Source: Ruegeria pomeroyi (lineage in GTDB: Bacteria; Pseudomonadota; Alphaproteobacteria; Rhodobacterales; Rhodobacteraceae). Taken from it: a DNA stretch of 64,000 bases. A program made the translations under genes and the position numbers. The notes under the pieces were generated by a model. It was not told the origin of the DNA, ran no database searches, and was given only the letters and a program-made list of their open reading frames with translations. Positions 50,490 through 59,473 of this stretch are shown in pieces. The stretch lies in NCBI RefSeq assembly GCF_021405525.1, contig NZ_JAGQAG010000003.1, forward strand, positions 1-64,000, given 5' to 3'. The first letter of the stretch is position 1. Each line of letters begins with the position of its first letter.

Positions 50490-50768
50490 ATGGCTGACCA
50501 GTCCCGCGTATTCATCGGTCTTCTCAGGCCACCCAAGCTGATGGGCCTGCCGATCATGTACGCAATGGTCTGGCTCTTCGGTTCGACGCTTCTGTTCCTC
50601 TGGGTGCAGAGCTGGGTGGTGGCCGTCTTCGCGGGGCTGGCCTGGCCGGCGCTCTGGAAGGCCGCGGACTGGGATCCGAACTTCCTCGATGTCCTGGTGA
50701 TCACCTTGCAGGAAACCCCGCCCACGACGAACCGCAAGCTGCACGGAGGCGACAGCTATGCCCCGTGA
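50490..50768 (+). CDS. virB3: VirB3-like inner-membrane protein
   Basis: A 92-residue protein. RPPKLMGLPIMYAMVWLFGS and a second hydrophobic run (VVAVFAGLAWPALW) match VirB3, a small membrane partner of VirB4. Its end overlaps the virB4 start by 11 bases. Confidence 0.85.
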   Translation: MADQSRVFIGLLRPPKLMGLPIMYAMVWLFGSTLLFLWVQSWVVAVFAGLAWPALWKAADWDPNFLDVLVITLQETPPTTNRKLHGGDSYAP

Positions 50769-53142
50769 TGGAATTGCCGATGAGGTTGAGAACGCCATCG
50801 ATCCGCTGACCGCGCTGCCGGCATGGGTCAAGGGCGAGAAGCGGCTCTCAATGATGCTGCCTTATGTGAGCCTCGTAAACGACCGAACGATCCGGACACG
50901 CGGCAACGAGCTGATGCAGTGCATCCGCCTCGAAGGGGTGAACAGCACCACGAGCGAGGACGGGCATCTGGACCGGATCGGGGGGTTGCTGGCTGGCATC
51001 GTGGCGCAGGTCGGGACCGAGTTCTCATTCTACCTGCACAAGGTCTCGAAAGCGGTCGATGTGACCCTGCCGCCCGTTCCGGGCGAGGGGTTTGCGGCTG
51101 CCGTCGACGAACGATGGCACGCGCATCTCGGCCGCGCGGGTTTGCGCGACAAGACGCTGACCCTGACGGTGCTGAAGCGACCTGAGACCGGCAGCCGCTT
51201 GCCGTTCGGACTTGGGGCGTCTCGCTCGCGACATGCGGCCGACACCACCCGCCGCTTGCGCAAGCTCGACGAGGTTGTGGGGTTTCTGCTGTCCTCCTTC
51301 GATGAGCTGAAGCCCCGCCTGCTGGCCGCAAGCACCGGAGAGCTTCTGGGCTTCCTCGGTTCACTCAACACGGGCGAGGAGCACCCGCTCTTCCCCCGGT
51401 CGCGCCTCGGTGTGATCGCCGAGGACGTAGCCAATACGCGCGTCACCTTCCGCGGCACGACCATCGCACTCTCGGACGGTGCCGTCGGCGACAAGCTCGG
51501 GGCGATCTTTGCGGTGAAGAACTACCCCGCCAAGACCGATAGCCTGATGCTCGACGAGTTGAATCTGCCCGTCGACATGGTGGTCACGCACTCTTTTGTG
51601 CCGATCAATGCCAACATCATGGCGGGCCGGATCAAGCGGCAGCTGCGGCTAATGCAGGCCGCCAATGACGGAGCCGTCAGTCTCGCCCAGGAGTTGGAAC
51701 TCGCGCAGGACGATCTGGAATCCAAACGCCTGATCTTCGGCGAGCACCACATGACCGTGGCCGTCTATGCCCGCACCCAGACGGCGCTTGACGATATCGC
51801 GGCCGAAATCCGCAACATCTCCGCCACTTCCGGGATCAACCTGATCTCGGAAGCCTTCGGGGCGCGGGCGCATTTCATGGCGCAGCATCCCGGGAACACA
51901 GGGGCGCGCAGCCGCAAGGCCGCAATCACGAACCACAACTTCGCCGATCTCGCTACCTTCCACCGCACCCCGCTCGGAAAGACAGGGCGGGAAGTCCCCT
52001 GGGGCGTGCCGATCACGCTCTTTCCGACACCCGAGCGCAGTGGTTTTCGCTTCAACTTCCACGAACAGGGCGCGCCGGATCGCGAGCCCACGGGAGGCCA
52101 CACGCTGATCCTCGGCCGTCCCGGCTCCGGCAAATCCGTCCTGGCGGCTTTCCTGATGACCATGGCACGGCGGGCAGGTGCGCGGGTCTTTGTATTCGAC
52201 TATCGCGCGGGCATGGAGATGGCCGTCCGCGCGCTCGGCGGCAGCTATTCGACCGTGCGGGCCGGACGGCCCACGGGCCTCAATCCGCTCCAGACCGAGA
52301 TCGACGCCCGCGGGCAGGCCTGGCTTGCCGACTGGCTTGCAAGTCTTCTCGAACGCCGCGACCGGCCTCTGACCCCGATTCAGACCAACCGACTGCAGGA
52401 AGTCGTGCGCCAGAACGCGAGCGCAGGACATGCTACCTTGCGGAACTGGTCGGATTTCGCCTCGCTGCTGGTCTCGACCGATGACGAGGGCGATCTCTTC
52501 GAGCGTATGCAGGAATGGACGGCCGAGGGTCGCTACGGCTGGATCTTCGGGGCCAATGCCGAGGACAGTTTCAGCATCGATGGAGACGTCGCGGGCTTTG
52601 ACCTCACCGGCATCCTCGATTCCGAGAGCGAGCGGGAACGCATGGCGGTCCTGTCCTACCTCTTCCGCCGGGTCGAGCGGGTGATCGAGGACCGCAAGCC
52701 CACCATCATCGTCATCGACGAGGCATGGAAAGCCCTCGACAACGCCTACTTTGCGGAGCGACTCAGCAACTGGCTGGTGACCGCCCGCAAGCAGAACGCC
52801 GTCGTCGTGATGATGACGCAATATGCCAGCCAGCTCGAGCGCACGCGCACCGGCAAGACCATCGTGGAAGCGGTGCCGACGCAGGTGCTCTTGCCCAACA
52901 TTCGTGCTTCCGCCGCTGACTACGCGATGCTCGGCCTGACCGAGAAAGAGCTCGACGTGCTTCTGGGCGTCGGCTCGGCTTCGCGGCTCGCGCTTGTACG
53001 CGACGACCGTGGTTCCGTCGTGATCGATTCTGATCTCAGCGCGCTCGGCCCGCTCGTGACCATCCTTGGCGGAATGGAGAAGGGCGAAGCGCTTGTCGGC
53101 GCCGATTATCGCGAACGTCCTGATTTCTGGAGAGTGACATGA
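50758..53142 (+). CDS. virB4: VirB4 ATPase
   Basis: A 794-residue VirB4/TrbE ATPase. Walker A GRPGSGKSVLA is near residue 453, Walker B IIVIDEAWKAL near 650, and FDYRAGMEMAVRALGG and MMTQYASQLE (near 690) are family motifs. It powers pilus assembly and substrate transfer from the cytoplasmic face of the inner membrane. It overlaps both neighbours, typical of this tight operon. Confidence 0.92.
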   Translation: MPRDGIADEVENAIDPLTALPAWVKGEKRLSMMLPYVSLVNDRTIRTRGNELMQCIRLEGVNSTTSEDGHLDRIGGLLAGIVAQVGTEFSFYLHKVSKAVDVTLPPVPGEGFAAAVDERWHAHLGRAGLRDKTLTLTVLKRPETGSRLPFGLGASRSRHAADTTRRLRKLDEVVGFLLSSFDELKPRLLAASTGELLGFLGSLNTGEEHPLFPRSRLGVIAEDVANTRVTFRGTTIALSDGAVGDKLGAIFAVKNYPAKTDSLMLDELNLPVDMVVTHSFVPINANIMAGRIKRQLRLMQAANDGAVSLAQELELAQDDLESKRLIFGEHHMTVAVYARTQTALDDIAAEIRNISATSGINLISEAFGARAHFMAQHPGNTGARSRKAAITNHNFADLATFHRTPLGKTGREVPWGVPITLFPTPERSGFRFNFHEQGAPDREPTGGHTLILGRPGSGKSVLAAFLMTMARRAGARVFVFDYRAGMEMAVRALGGSYSTVRAGRPTGLNPLQTEIDARGQAWLADWLASLLERRDRPLTPIQTNRLQEVVRQNASAGHATLRNWSDFASLLVSTDDEGDLFERMQEWTAEGRYGWIFGANAEDSFSIDGDVAGFDLTGILDSESERERMAVLSYLFRRVERVIEDRKPTIIVIDEAWKALDNAYFAERLSNWLVTARKQNAVVVMMTQYASQLERTRTGKTIVEAVPTQVLLPNIRASAADYAMLGLTEKELDVLLGVGSASRLALVRDDRGSVVIDSDLSALGPLVTILGGMEKGEALVGADYRERPDFWRVT

Positions 53143-53354
53143 CCCGCACCATCATTCGCAGCGTCGCGCTGCTCGGGCTCGGCCTGACCCTGACAGCCTG
53201 TGCGCAGCATAACCCCCCGCAAGCCAACTGCTTCAATTTTCGCGAGGCTCCTGCGCAGGCAGGAACCGCCACCGCCACGATCTCGACCATGGGGGCGGAG
53301 GTCACGCGCCGCGACACGGCCTGCGATTTCGTCCTCTTGGGGGCGGGCGGCTGA
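53139..53354 (+). CDS. Small lipoprotein, VirB7-like by position
   Basis: A 71-residue protein with a signal peptide and lipobox TLTAC (Cys near residue 21), followed by two more cysteines. VirB7 is a short outer-membrane lipoprotein that anchors VirB9; this one stands after VirB4 rather than before VirB8. The identity with VirB7 rests on position and lipobox only. Confidence 0.65.
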   Translation: MTRTIIRSVALLGLGLTLTACAQHNPPQANCFNFREAPAQAGTATATISTMGAEVTRRDTACDFVLLGAGG

Positions 53355-53358
53355 GCCA

Positions 53359-54525
53359 ATGCGGACCTGGCTTCCTCTCTCGATGATCGGCTTTGCACTG
53401 GCAGGTCCCACGGCGGGGCCAGCGGTCGCCCAAGGCGTGCCGACCTTCGATCTGCGCCTCTTCGCAGAGCGGCAGGCCATCCTTGAGCAGACCGATCGGG
53501 ACCTGGCACTGCAGCAGGACCGGCTAAGCCGCGAGGAGGAACTGGCCGAAATCGAGCGCCAGCAACTCGCCTCCCTCGAAGGGCTGATGGATGCCATGTC
53601 GCTTGGCGCTGGAGACGTGGCCGGAACCGTGGCGGGGCTCGAGGCGGGGCAGGGGGCGGTAGACGACGTCGAAAGCGCGGCCGCCAGTCTTTATGCGCCC
53701 GAGGACACCAATCCAGCGGCAGCGCGGATGTTCGGCGATGCCAGGGAGGGGATCGAGGAGCTGATCATCCGCGCAGCACGCGACACCCAAAGTCTGTCCG
53801 GGGTCGGCCGCGCAGGTCTTTCGCTCGTGCAATGGCGCTGTCTCTTGCAGGCGCTGATCTGGCAGGAAAGCCGTTTCCAGATCGGGGCACGCTCACCCGT
53901 GGGGGCCTTCGGACTTACCCAGATCATGCCCGGTACCGCGGGCGATCTCGGGATCTACCCGGCGTATTACGACGATCCCTATCTGCAGGTCACCGGTGGC
54001 GCGCGCTACCTCGCCCAGATGCTGAACATGTTCGATGGCAACATCATTCATGCACTCGCCGCCTATAACGCCGGTCCGGGCAATGTGCAGGATTATGGCG
54101 GTGTGCCGCCCTTCGCGGAAACCCAGCACTATGTCGTGGTGATCCCGCAGCAGTACAACAGCTACCTCGCGGCCGTAGGCGGCATCGATGCGCTCGGCAC
54201 CATCGACCCTGTGCTCCTCGCCAACGCGAGTTTCAGCCTCTCGGCCCATGGCGCAGGGGTCTATGGCGACTATTCGCTGGTCTCGGTCCGTGCCGCCGCC
54301 CTGCGGGTTCAGGACATCATCACCCGCATTGGTGAGACCGAGGATCTCCACGAGGCCATCGCGCTCAACACCTATGCCCGGGCCGAACTGGCCCGGCTGG
54401 TTGCAATCCGGACCCGGATCAAGGCCGCCCGAACCGAGCCACTCAGCGCCGAGCAGATCGCCTTGGCGGCAGCCCAGGCTGTCGAGGGGCAATTCATGGA
54501 TTTCAGTCAGGAGGATTTGCGTTGA
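53359..54525 (+). CDS. VirB5-like N-terminus fused to a lytic transglycosylase domain
   Basis: A 388-residue exported protein. After the signal peptide (to PAVAQ near residue 26) comes GVPTFDLRLFAERQ, a start shared with the VirB5-like protein encoded next (GVPTVDTQNIAQE), then a long coiled-coil of Gln, Glu and Arg (to about 85). From about 150 an SLT domain follows: WQESRFQIGARSPVGAFGL, IMPGTAGDLG and HALAAYNAGPGNV. The protein thus carries a pilus-tip-like N-terminus and a second peptidoglycan lyase. The start at 53359 is 4 bases after the lipoprotein stop. Confidence 0.8.
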   Translation: MRTWLPLSMIGFALAGPTAGPAVAQGVPTFDLRLFAERQAILEQTDRDLALQQDRLSREEELAEIERQQLASLEGLMDAMSLGAGDVAGTVAGLEAGQGAVDDVESAAASLYAPEDTNPAAARMFGDAREGIEELIIRAARDTQSLSGVGRAGLSLVQWRCLLQALIWQESRFQIGARSPVGAFGLTQIMPGTAGDLGIYPAYYDDPYLQVTGGARYLAQMLNMFDGNIIHALAAYNAGPGNVQDYGGVPPFAETQHYVVVIPQQYNSYLAAVGGIDALGTIDPVLLANASFSLSAHGAGVYGDYSLVSVRAAALRVQDIITRIGETEDLHEAIALNTYARAELARLVAIRTRIKAARTEPLSAEQIALAAAQAVEGQFMDFSQEDLR

Positions 54526-55319
54526 ACCTGCGCCTGCCCCGTTCCCTTTTCGCCGGTAGCATCGCTCTCGCGCTTGCCCTCGATGTCACCGGACCTGTCG
54601 CGGCACAGGGTGTGCCCACGGTGGACACCCAGAACATTGCCCAGGAAATCCGCCAGCTTCAACAGATGCTGCAGGATTTCGGGATCCAGACCGATCTTCT
54701 GGACAATGCGTTGGAGCAACTGGACATGCTGCAAAGCCAACTCGATCAGCTGAACGAGATGTATGCCTCGCTCACCGGGCCGCGCAGCATCCTCGGACTT
54801 GCCATGGGCGGGGACCTCGACACCTTGCTTGAGGCCAACTTCGAAGACATCCCCGGCCTGATCCGAGGCATCCAGGCGGGCGATTGGAGCGCGCTCATCG
54901 GGCCCAATGCCGGGCCCATGCGCACGCAGATGGAACAGGCGCTGGCAAGTGCCGGGTTCGACGAGGATTCTCTCCGCGAAATCGCCACCAGCGGCAATCC
55001 GGGCGCTGAAGGCGTGGCCACGCGAGCAACCACAGGTGCTGTGATGTCGGCGGCGGCGCAGAATAGCCACGCAGAGGCGGAACAGTCTCTCGAACGGGTG
55101 GAACGTCTGGTCGAGATGATCCCGGACATGGAAGATCTCAAAGCATCAATGGATCATAACACACGCGTCACGGCGGAACTCGCCATCGCCATGACCCGGA
55201 TGTGGGAGCTGGAAGCGATCCAAACCCTGGGCGCTGGCAATGCAGGCGTAGTTGACGCCGCCACCGTTGCTGAAGAACGCCGCTACATGGACTTCACCTT
55301 GCCGGATCTTGAGCCGTGA
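54522..55319 (+). CDS. virB5: VirB5/TrbJ-like minor pilin subunit
   Basis: A 265-residue exported protein: signal peptide to VAAQG, then QNIAQEIRQLQQMLQDFG and LDNALEQLDMLQSQLDQLNE, the coiled coil of TrbJ/VirB5. Such proteins sit at the pilus tip and contact the recipient. The start is a TTG (54522) inside the upstream stop (TTGA), with AGGAGG 7 bases before it. Confidence 0.82.
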   Translation: MNLRLPRSLFAGSIALALALDVTGPVAAQGVPTVDTQNIAQEIRQLQQMLQDFGIQTDLLDNALEQLDMLQSQLDQLNEMYASLTGPRSILGLAMGGDLDTLLEANFEDIPGLIRGIQAGDWSALIGPNAGPMRTQMEQALASAGFDEDSLREIATSGNPGAEGVATRATTGAVMSAAAQNSHAEAEQSLERVERLVEMIPDMEDLKASMDHNTRVTAELAIAMTRMWELEAIQTLGAGNAGVVDAATVAEERRYMDFTLPDLEP

Positions 55320-55981
55320 GTGGGGCAGGGGTGACGAGTGCGCGCGAACTCGTGGAAGAAGAGCTTGTCTACGGTGCCCTGCGCCGGGAACAGCTCTGGC
55401 GGATGATCGGCATTTCCGGGGCTGGCTTTGGCGTATTCGGCTGTTTGACGGCTGCGGCTGTCGCGCTGATGGTCGAGACGCCGCCTCCCGTGGTTGTGCC
55501 CTACGATCCCGCCACCGGGATGGCGCTCCCCAATGCCACGGTTGAAACCGTTTCGCTTGCCGAACGACCTGCCGTGATCGAAGCACAAATCTATCGCTAC
55601 ATTCTCGACCGCGAGACTTACAACCAGCTCGACAACGATCTTCGTGTCCGCCGCGTCCTGGCACAGTCTTCCGGGTCGGCCGAGGCCGGCATGCGCGCGA
55701 TGTGGACATCGGGTCAGGAGAGCTATCCGCCGACGCGATACGGGGCTGCGGCCGAGATGGCCGTTGAGATCGCATCGATCACTCTGATTGGCGAGAACCG
55801 CGCCCAGGTGCGGCTCAGAAAGCGCCTGACAAGCCCGCAAGGGGTACAGGATGGATCGTTCACCGCCACGTTGATGTTCGAATTCCGGCCGGAGCGGACC
55901 CGCGCGATCGACGATGTCTGGCAAAACCCTTTCGGTTTCACCGTTACCCAATATGCCATCCGATCGGACCGTTCCGAATGA
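55316..55981 (+). CDS. virB8: VirB8-like inner-membrane protein
   Basis: A 221-residue bitopic protein: short N-terminus, one membrane helix (about 30-52, ISGAGFGVFGCLTAAAVALM) and a periplasmic domain with FTATLMFEFRPE and NPFGFTVTQYAI, the VirB8 end. It nucleates the channel core. It starts at a GTG (55316) overlapping the VirB5 stop as GTGA. Confidence 0.85.
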   Translation: MSGAGVTSARELVEEELVYGALRREQLWRMIGISGAGFGVFGCLTAAAVALMVETPPPVVVPYDPATGMALPNATVETVSLAERPAVIEAQIYRYILDRETYNQLDNDLRVRRVLAQSSGSAEAGMRAMWTSGQESYPPTRYGAAAEMAVEIASITLIGENRAQVRLRKRLTSPQGVQDGSFTATLMFEFRPERTRAIDDVWQNPFGFTVTQYAIRSDRSE

Positions 55982-56679
55982 CTCGCACTCCAATCTCTGC
56001 GCTGCTGGCCGCCGGTATTCTCGCGTTCGCGGGAACGACTGCCTTGGCCGAAACTACGCCCCGCCCAGGTTCTCATGACAATCGCGTGCGCGTCGCGACC
56101 TGGACTGAAGGCCAGGTTTACCGTGTCGTCACGACTCTGACCCGCGTCACCACAGTCGAATTCGGTGAGGGTGAAACCATCCGCTCGATCATCGCCGGTG
56201 ACACGGTCGGGTTTCAATTCGACGGTGTCCCGGGTGGCCGTGCCTTCGCCATCAAGCCGACAGCATCTGGCGTCGCCACCAACATCACCGTCTACACCAA
56301 CCGCCGCTCCTACTACTTCCATGTCGTCGAAGCCCGGGAGACGCCGCATTATGTCGTGCAGTTCCGCTATCCCGAAAACCGCGTGCAACCCACCAGGGCA
56401 GTTGCGGCCGATGCGCCGAACGCGAACTATGCGGTCAGCGCCCGAGAAGAGTTCACGCCGACGGCCATCTGGGATGATGGTACCTTCACGTATTTCCGGT
56501 TCGCACGGAATGCGCCGGTGCCCGCCATCTTCCGATATTCGAACGGCAGGGAACGCGCGGTGAACAGCCAAGCCTTGAGTGACGGTGTCATCCGCGTGTC
56601 CGGTGTCAACCGACAATGGGTCCTTCGCCTTGGCGAAGTTGTGGTTTGCGTCCAGGACGCAGGGCAGGCCACATCATGA
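55978..56679 (+). CDS. virB9: VirB9-like outer-membrane core protein
   Basis: A 233-residue periplasmic protein with a signal peptide (to TTALAE, residue 25), an N-domain with VTTVEFGEGETIRSIIAGD and a C-domain with PTAIWDDGTFTYFRF and VNRQWVLRLGEVVVCV. These are the classic VirB9 strands that join VirB7 and VirB10 in the outer-membrane complex. It overlaps both neighbours by 4 bases. Confidence 0.9.
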   Translation: MTRTPISALLAAGILAFAGTTALAETTPRPGSHDNRVRVATWTEGQVYRVVTTLTRVTTVEFGEGETIRSIIAGDTVGFQFDGVPGGRAFAIKPTASGVATNITVYTNRRSYYFHVVEARETPHYVVQFRYPENRVQPTRAVAADAPNANYAVSAREEFTPTAIWDDGTFTYFRFARNAPVPAIFRYSNGRERAVNSQALSDGVIRVSGVNRQWVLRLGEVVVCVQDAGQATS

Positions 56680-58001
56680 CCGACGGTACGGAAGACCTCG
56701 CCGCGCGCCTCGCGGCTCTCGAAGGTTCGACAGGCAAAGCGAAGGCCAACAAGCGGCCTGCGCCGCTTGCCGCGATTCTTGGAGTCGTCGGCATCGCGGC
56801 AGCAGGTGGTCTGGCGTGGGCTGCCCTGCAGCCGTCGGCAGAAGCGCCAATGGCGACCGCCGCGCCGGAAGAGTTCCAGAGCAGCGGCCCCGGATTCGGA
56901 GATCTGGCGCCGATTTCTGCCCCGGAGCCCAGCCAAGCCCCGCCTACGGACACAGGTCCGAGCGAGTCGGAACTCGCGCTGATGGAAAGTCTTGCGACAT
57001 TGAGAGCGGAACTCGAGGAACTACGCGCAAGACCGGCCGAGGCCGCGGACAGCGGGGCGGAGCAGGCGATTGCGGACCTGACGGCGCAAATTGCCACCTT
57101 ACAGGAAGCATCCGCCGAGGCGCAGCGTGCCCTCGAGCGGCAGCTGACAGAGCGGGATCGCGAATTGGATCAGCTCCGAATGGACTTGGAACTTGCAAGG
57201 CTTGCGCCACCAGAGCCGACCTCATTGGGACCAAGTGAAGAAGAATTGCGGCTGGCCGAACTCGAAAGGCGGCGCGCAGCCGAAGCCGAGGCCCGCGCAG
57301 AGCGTATCGCGTCTCCTATGATCGCCTTCTCCGGGATGGGCGCGGGTGCGGATAGGGAGAATACGCTGGAAGCCGCGCGTCTGAATGCAGATGAAGCCTT
57401 TGTTCGTTCGGGCGCGCAACCAGCACAGGTGACACGTGCCGAAGTGATCGCGAACCCATCGAACACGGTTGTTCAGGGCACCATGATTCAGGCTGTGACA
57501 GAGACGGCCCTCGCCAGCACACTACCCGGCGCGATCCGCGCCATCGTCTCGGAAGACGTCCATTCTTTCGATGGAACGCGTATCCTGATCCCGCGCGGCG
57601 CGCGGCTGATCGGGCGCTACCGCTCCGATGTCGCACTTGCCCAATCGCGCGTCATGGTGGCATGGGACCGGATCATCTTGCCCGATAATCAGACCGTGCA
57701 GATCAGCGCCTTCGGTGGAGACGAACTCGGCCGTACTGGCACCACCGGGTTTGTCGACACCCGTTTCGCGCAACGCTTCGGCTCCGCCGCGCTGATCTCC
57801 TTGATCGGCGCCCTGCCTGCGGCTGCAGCGGGTCAAATCGACAGCGAGGCGGCGGCCGATATTGCGAGTGATGTCGGCACCGACCTGCGCGATAGCACGC
57901 AAAGCGTGATGCAGGACTATCTGGCGATCCGGCCAGTGATACATGTCGATCAGGGTACACGGATCACGGTCATGGTTGATCGTGACCTCGAGATTTTCTG
58001 A
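56676..58001 (+). CDS. virB10: VirB10-like channel protein
   Basis: A 441-residue protein: cytoplasmic N-terminus, one membrane helix (about 29-48), a proline- and coiled-coil-rich middle (60-215), and the C-terminal VirB10 domain with NTVVQGTMIQAVTETAL, FDGTRILIPRGARLIGRY and RFAQRFGSAALISL. It spans both membranes and gates substrate release. ATG 56676 overlaps the virB9 stop; an upstream in-frame start at 56616 lies inside virB9. Confidence 0.9.
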   Translation: MTDGTEDLAARLAALEGSTGKAKANKRPAPLAAILGVVGIAAAGGLAWAALQPSAEAPMATAAPEEFQSSGPGFGDLAPISAPEPSQAPPTDTGPSESELALMESLATLRAELEELRARPAEAADSGAEQAIADLTAQIATLQEASAEAQRALERQLTERDRELDQLRMDLELARLAPPEPTSLGPSEEELRLAELERRRAAEAEARAERIASPMIAFSGMGAGADRENTLEAARLNADEAFVRSGAQPAQVTRAEVIANPSNTVVQGTMIQAVTETALASTLPGAIRAIVSEDVHSFDGTRILIPRGARLIGRYRSDVALAQSRVMVAWDRIILPDNQTVQISAFGGDELGRTGTTGFVDTRFAQRFGSAALISLIGALPAAAAGQIDSEAAADIASDVGTDLRDSTQSVMQDYLAIRPVIHVDQGTRITVMVDRDLEIF

Positions 58002-58002
58002 C

Positions 58003-59037
58003 ATGGCTGCAAGTTATCTGGAAGCGTCGCTCGACCGTTTCGGCCCCGAGGTCCTGCGCGACGACACGATCGAGATCTGCATCAATCCCGACGGACAAGT
58101 CTGGGGCGAGTTCCAGGGCGATCACTTCATGCGAGGTCTCGGCAGCCCGCTGAGCCAGACCGAGATCAAGGACCTCGGCAACCAGATCGCCTCCGCCGCC
58201 TCGACCACGCTCAGCACCAAGAAGCCCATCGTCTCGGTCTCGATCCTTTATCGCGACCGACCTATCCGGGCGCAGGTGATCCAGCCGCCGGCAGTCGAGG
58301 GCGGTTTCTCGATTTCTCTTAGGTTCTTCTCCTCCCTGCCGCTTGAGAAGATCAAACTCGGATTCCTTTTCGGCAAGGAACGCAGCCTTGAGGGTCTGCG
58401 TCGGGAACGGAACGCCGCGCTGCGCGATGTGGTGAGGTCCGGCGACATCGACGCCGCGCTGCGGTTTTGCGTCGAGAACAAGCTAAACATGATCGTCTCG
58501 GGCGGTACATCGACCGGCAAGACGGTCGCAGCGCGCAAGATCCTCTCGCTGATCCCGCCCGAGGAACGGATCATCACCATCGAGGAGGCGGCCGAGCTGC
58601 GCCCCGAGCAGCCCAATGCCGTGACGTTGATCGCGGACCGGGACACGGATGCCCGCAGTGCCGATGTGCTCTTGGCTTCAACGCTTCGCATGCGACCCGA
58701 CCGGATCGTCCTGGGCGAAGTCCGCGGGCGCGAGGCGATGACGTTTCTCGAGGCAATCAATACCGGCCACGGTGGATCGCTGACCACGCTGCATGCCGAG
58801 ACCCCACAACTTGCTGTTCGCCGCCTCGCCATCGCCGCCCTGAAAACGGATGTGCCGATGACCTATGCCGACATGATCGATTATATTGAGGGCTCGATCG
58901 ACGTGATCATTCAGGCAGGCCGCCATGAAGGCACGCGCGGAATCACCGAGTTCTTCCTCCCGGGTCAAACCACAGATTTGAACCTCGACACGGTCGACGG
59001 CAGAGGCAACAAGAGCCCCTCCGTTGCCGCTGAGTAA
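58003..59037 (+). CDS. virB11: VirB11 ATPase
   Basis: A 344-residue hexameric ATPase. Walker A GGTSTGKTVAARK at about 167-179, RIITIEEAAELR, and TLRMRPDRIVLGEVRGREA with the Walker B-like Glu are all present. NTGHGGSLTTLHAETPQLA is the His box. It switches the machinery between pilus assembly and DNA transfer. It begins one base after the virB10 stop. Confidence 0.92.
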   Translation: MAASYLEASLDRFGPEVLRDDTIEICINPDGQVWGEFQGDHFMRGLGSPLSQTEIKDLGNQIASAASTTLSTKKPIVSVSILYRDRPIRAQVIQPPAVEGGFSISLRFFSSLPLEKIKLGFLFGKERSLEGLRRERNAALRDVVRSGDIDAALRFCVENKLNMIVSGGTSTGKTVAARKILSLIPPEERIITIEEAAELRPEQPNAVTLIADRDTDARSADVLLASTLRMRPDRIVLGEVRGREAMTFLEAINTGHGGSLTTLHAETPQLAVRRLAIAALKTDVPMTYADMIDYIEGSIDVIIQAGRHEGTRGITEFFLPGQTTDLNLDTVDGRGNKSPSVAAE

Positions 59038-59053
59038 AAAAGGAACCCCCCAG

Positions 59054-59473
59054 ATGCGAAAACCAATTCTCGCACTCATGCTTGCCGCCTTGGCGGGCCC
59101 CCTTGTGGCGCAGACTTCGCCTCCGATCTCAAACGATCTCACGGTCGATATGTCGCCTCAAAAGTACCGGATTTGCAACGATCGTCCGGCGCGCCCGACC
59201 TGGATGGACGAAATCAATCCGCGGGAAGCCTACAAGGCAGCAGCTTTGATGGAATTGTACGAAATTCGGGCCTGGGAGGAGATCGCTGAATCTGGCGACT
59301 GCGGCTGTGAAACCCGCTTTCCCGCTTGGGGTAGCTCCGATGGCGAGTATCATGAAAGGTATGCAGGCCTTAGCCAAGCCGAGCATTCAGCGTTTCGCCG
59401 CGACTGGATTGAAGTAAGGAAGCAACTCGAGCCGAGCGTGCGTACAATCTGCGAAGCTCAAGGCAACTGGTAA
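59054..59473 (+). CDS. Exported hypothetical protein between virB11 and virB6
   Basis: A 139-residue protein with signal peptide (KPILALMLAALAGPLVAQT). The mature part has four cysteines (RICND, GDCGCET, TICEAQ). Family unrecognised. Start 59054 (MRKPILAL) is preferred over ATG 59024, which lies in virB11. It ends on the virB6 ATG (TAATG). It is probably a periplasmic or mating-pair factor. Confidence 0.65.
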   Translation: MRKPILALMLAALAGPLVAQTSPPISNDLTVDMSPQKYRICNDRPARPTWMDEINPREAYKAAALMELYEIRAWEEIAESGDCGCETRFPAWGSSDGEYHERYAGLSQAEHSAFRRDWIEVRKQLEPSVRTICEAQGNW

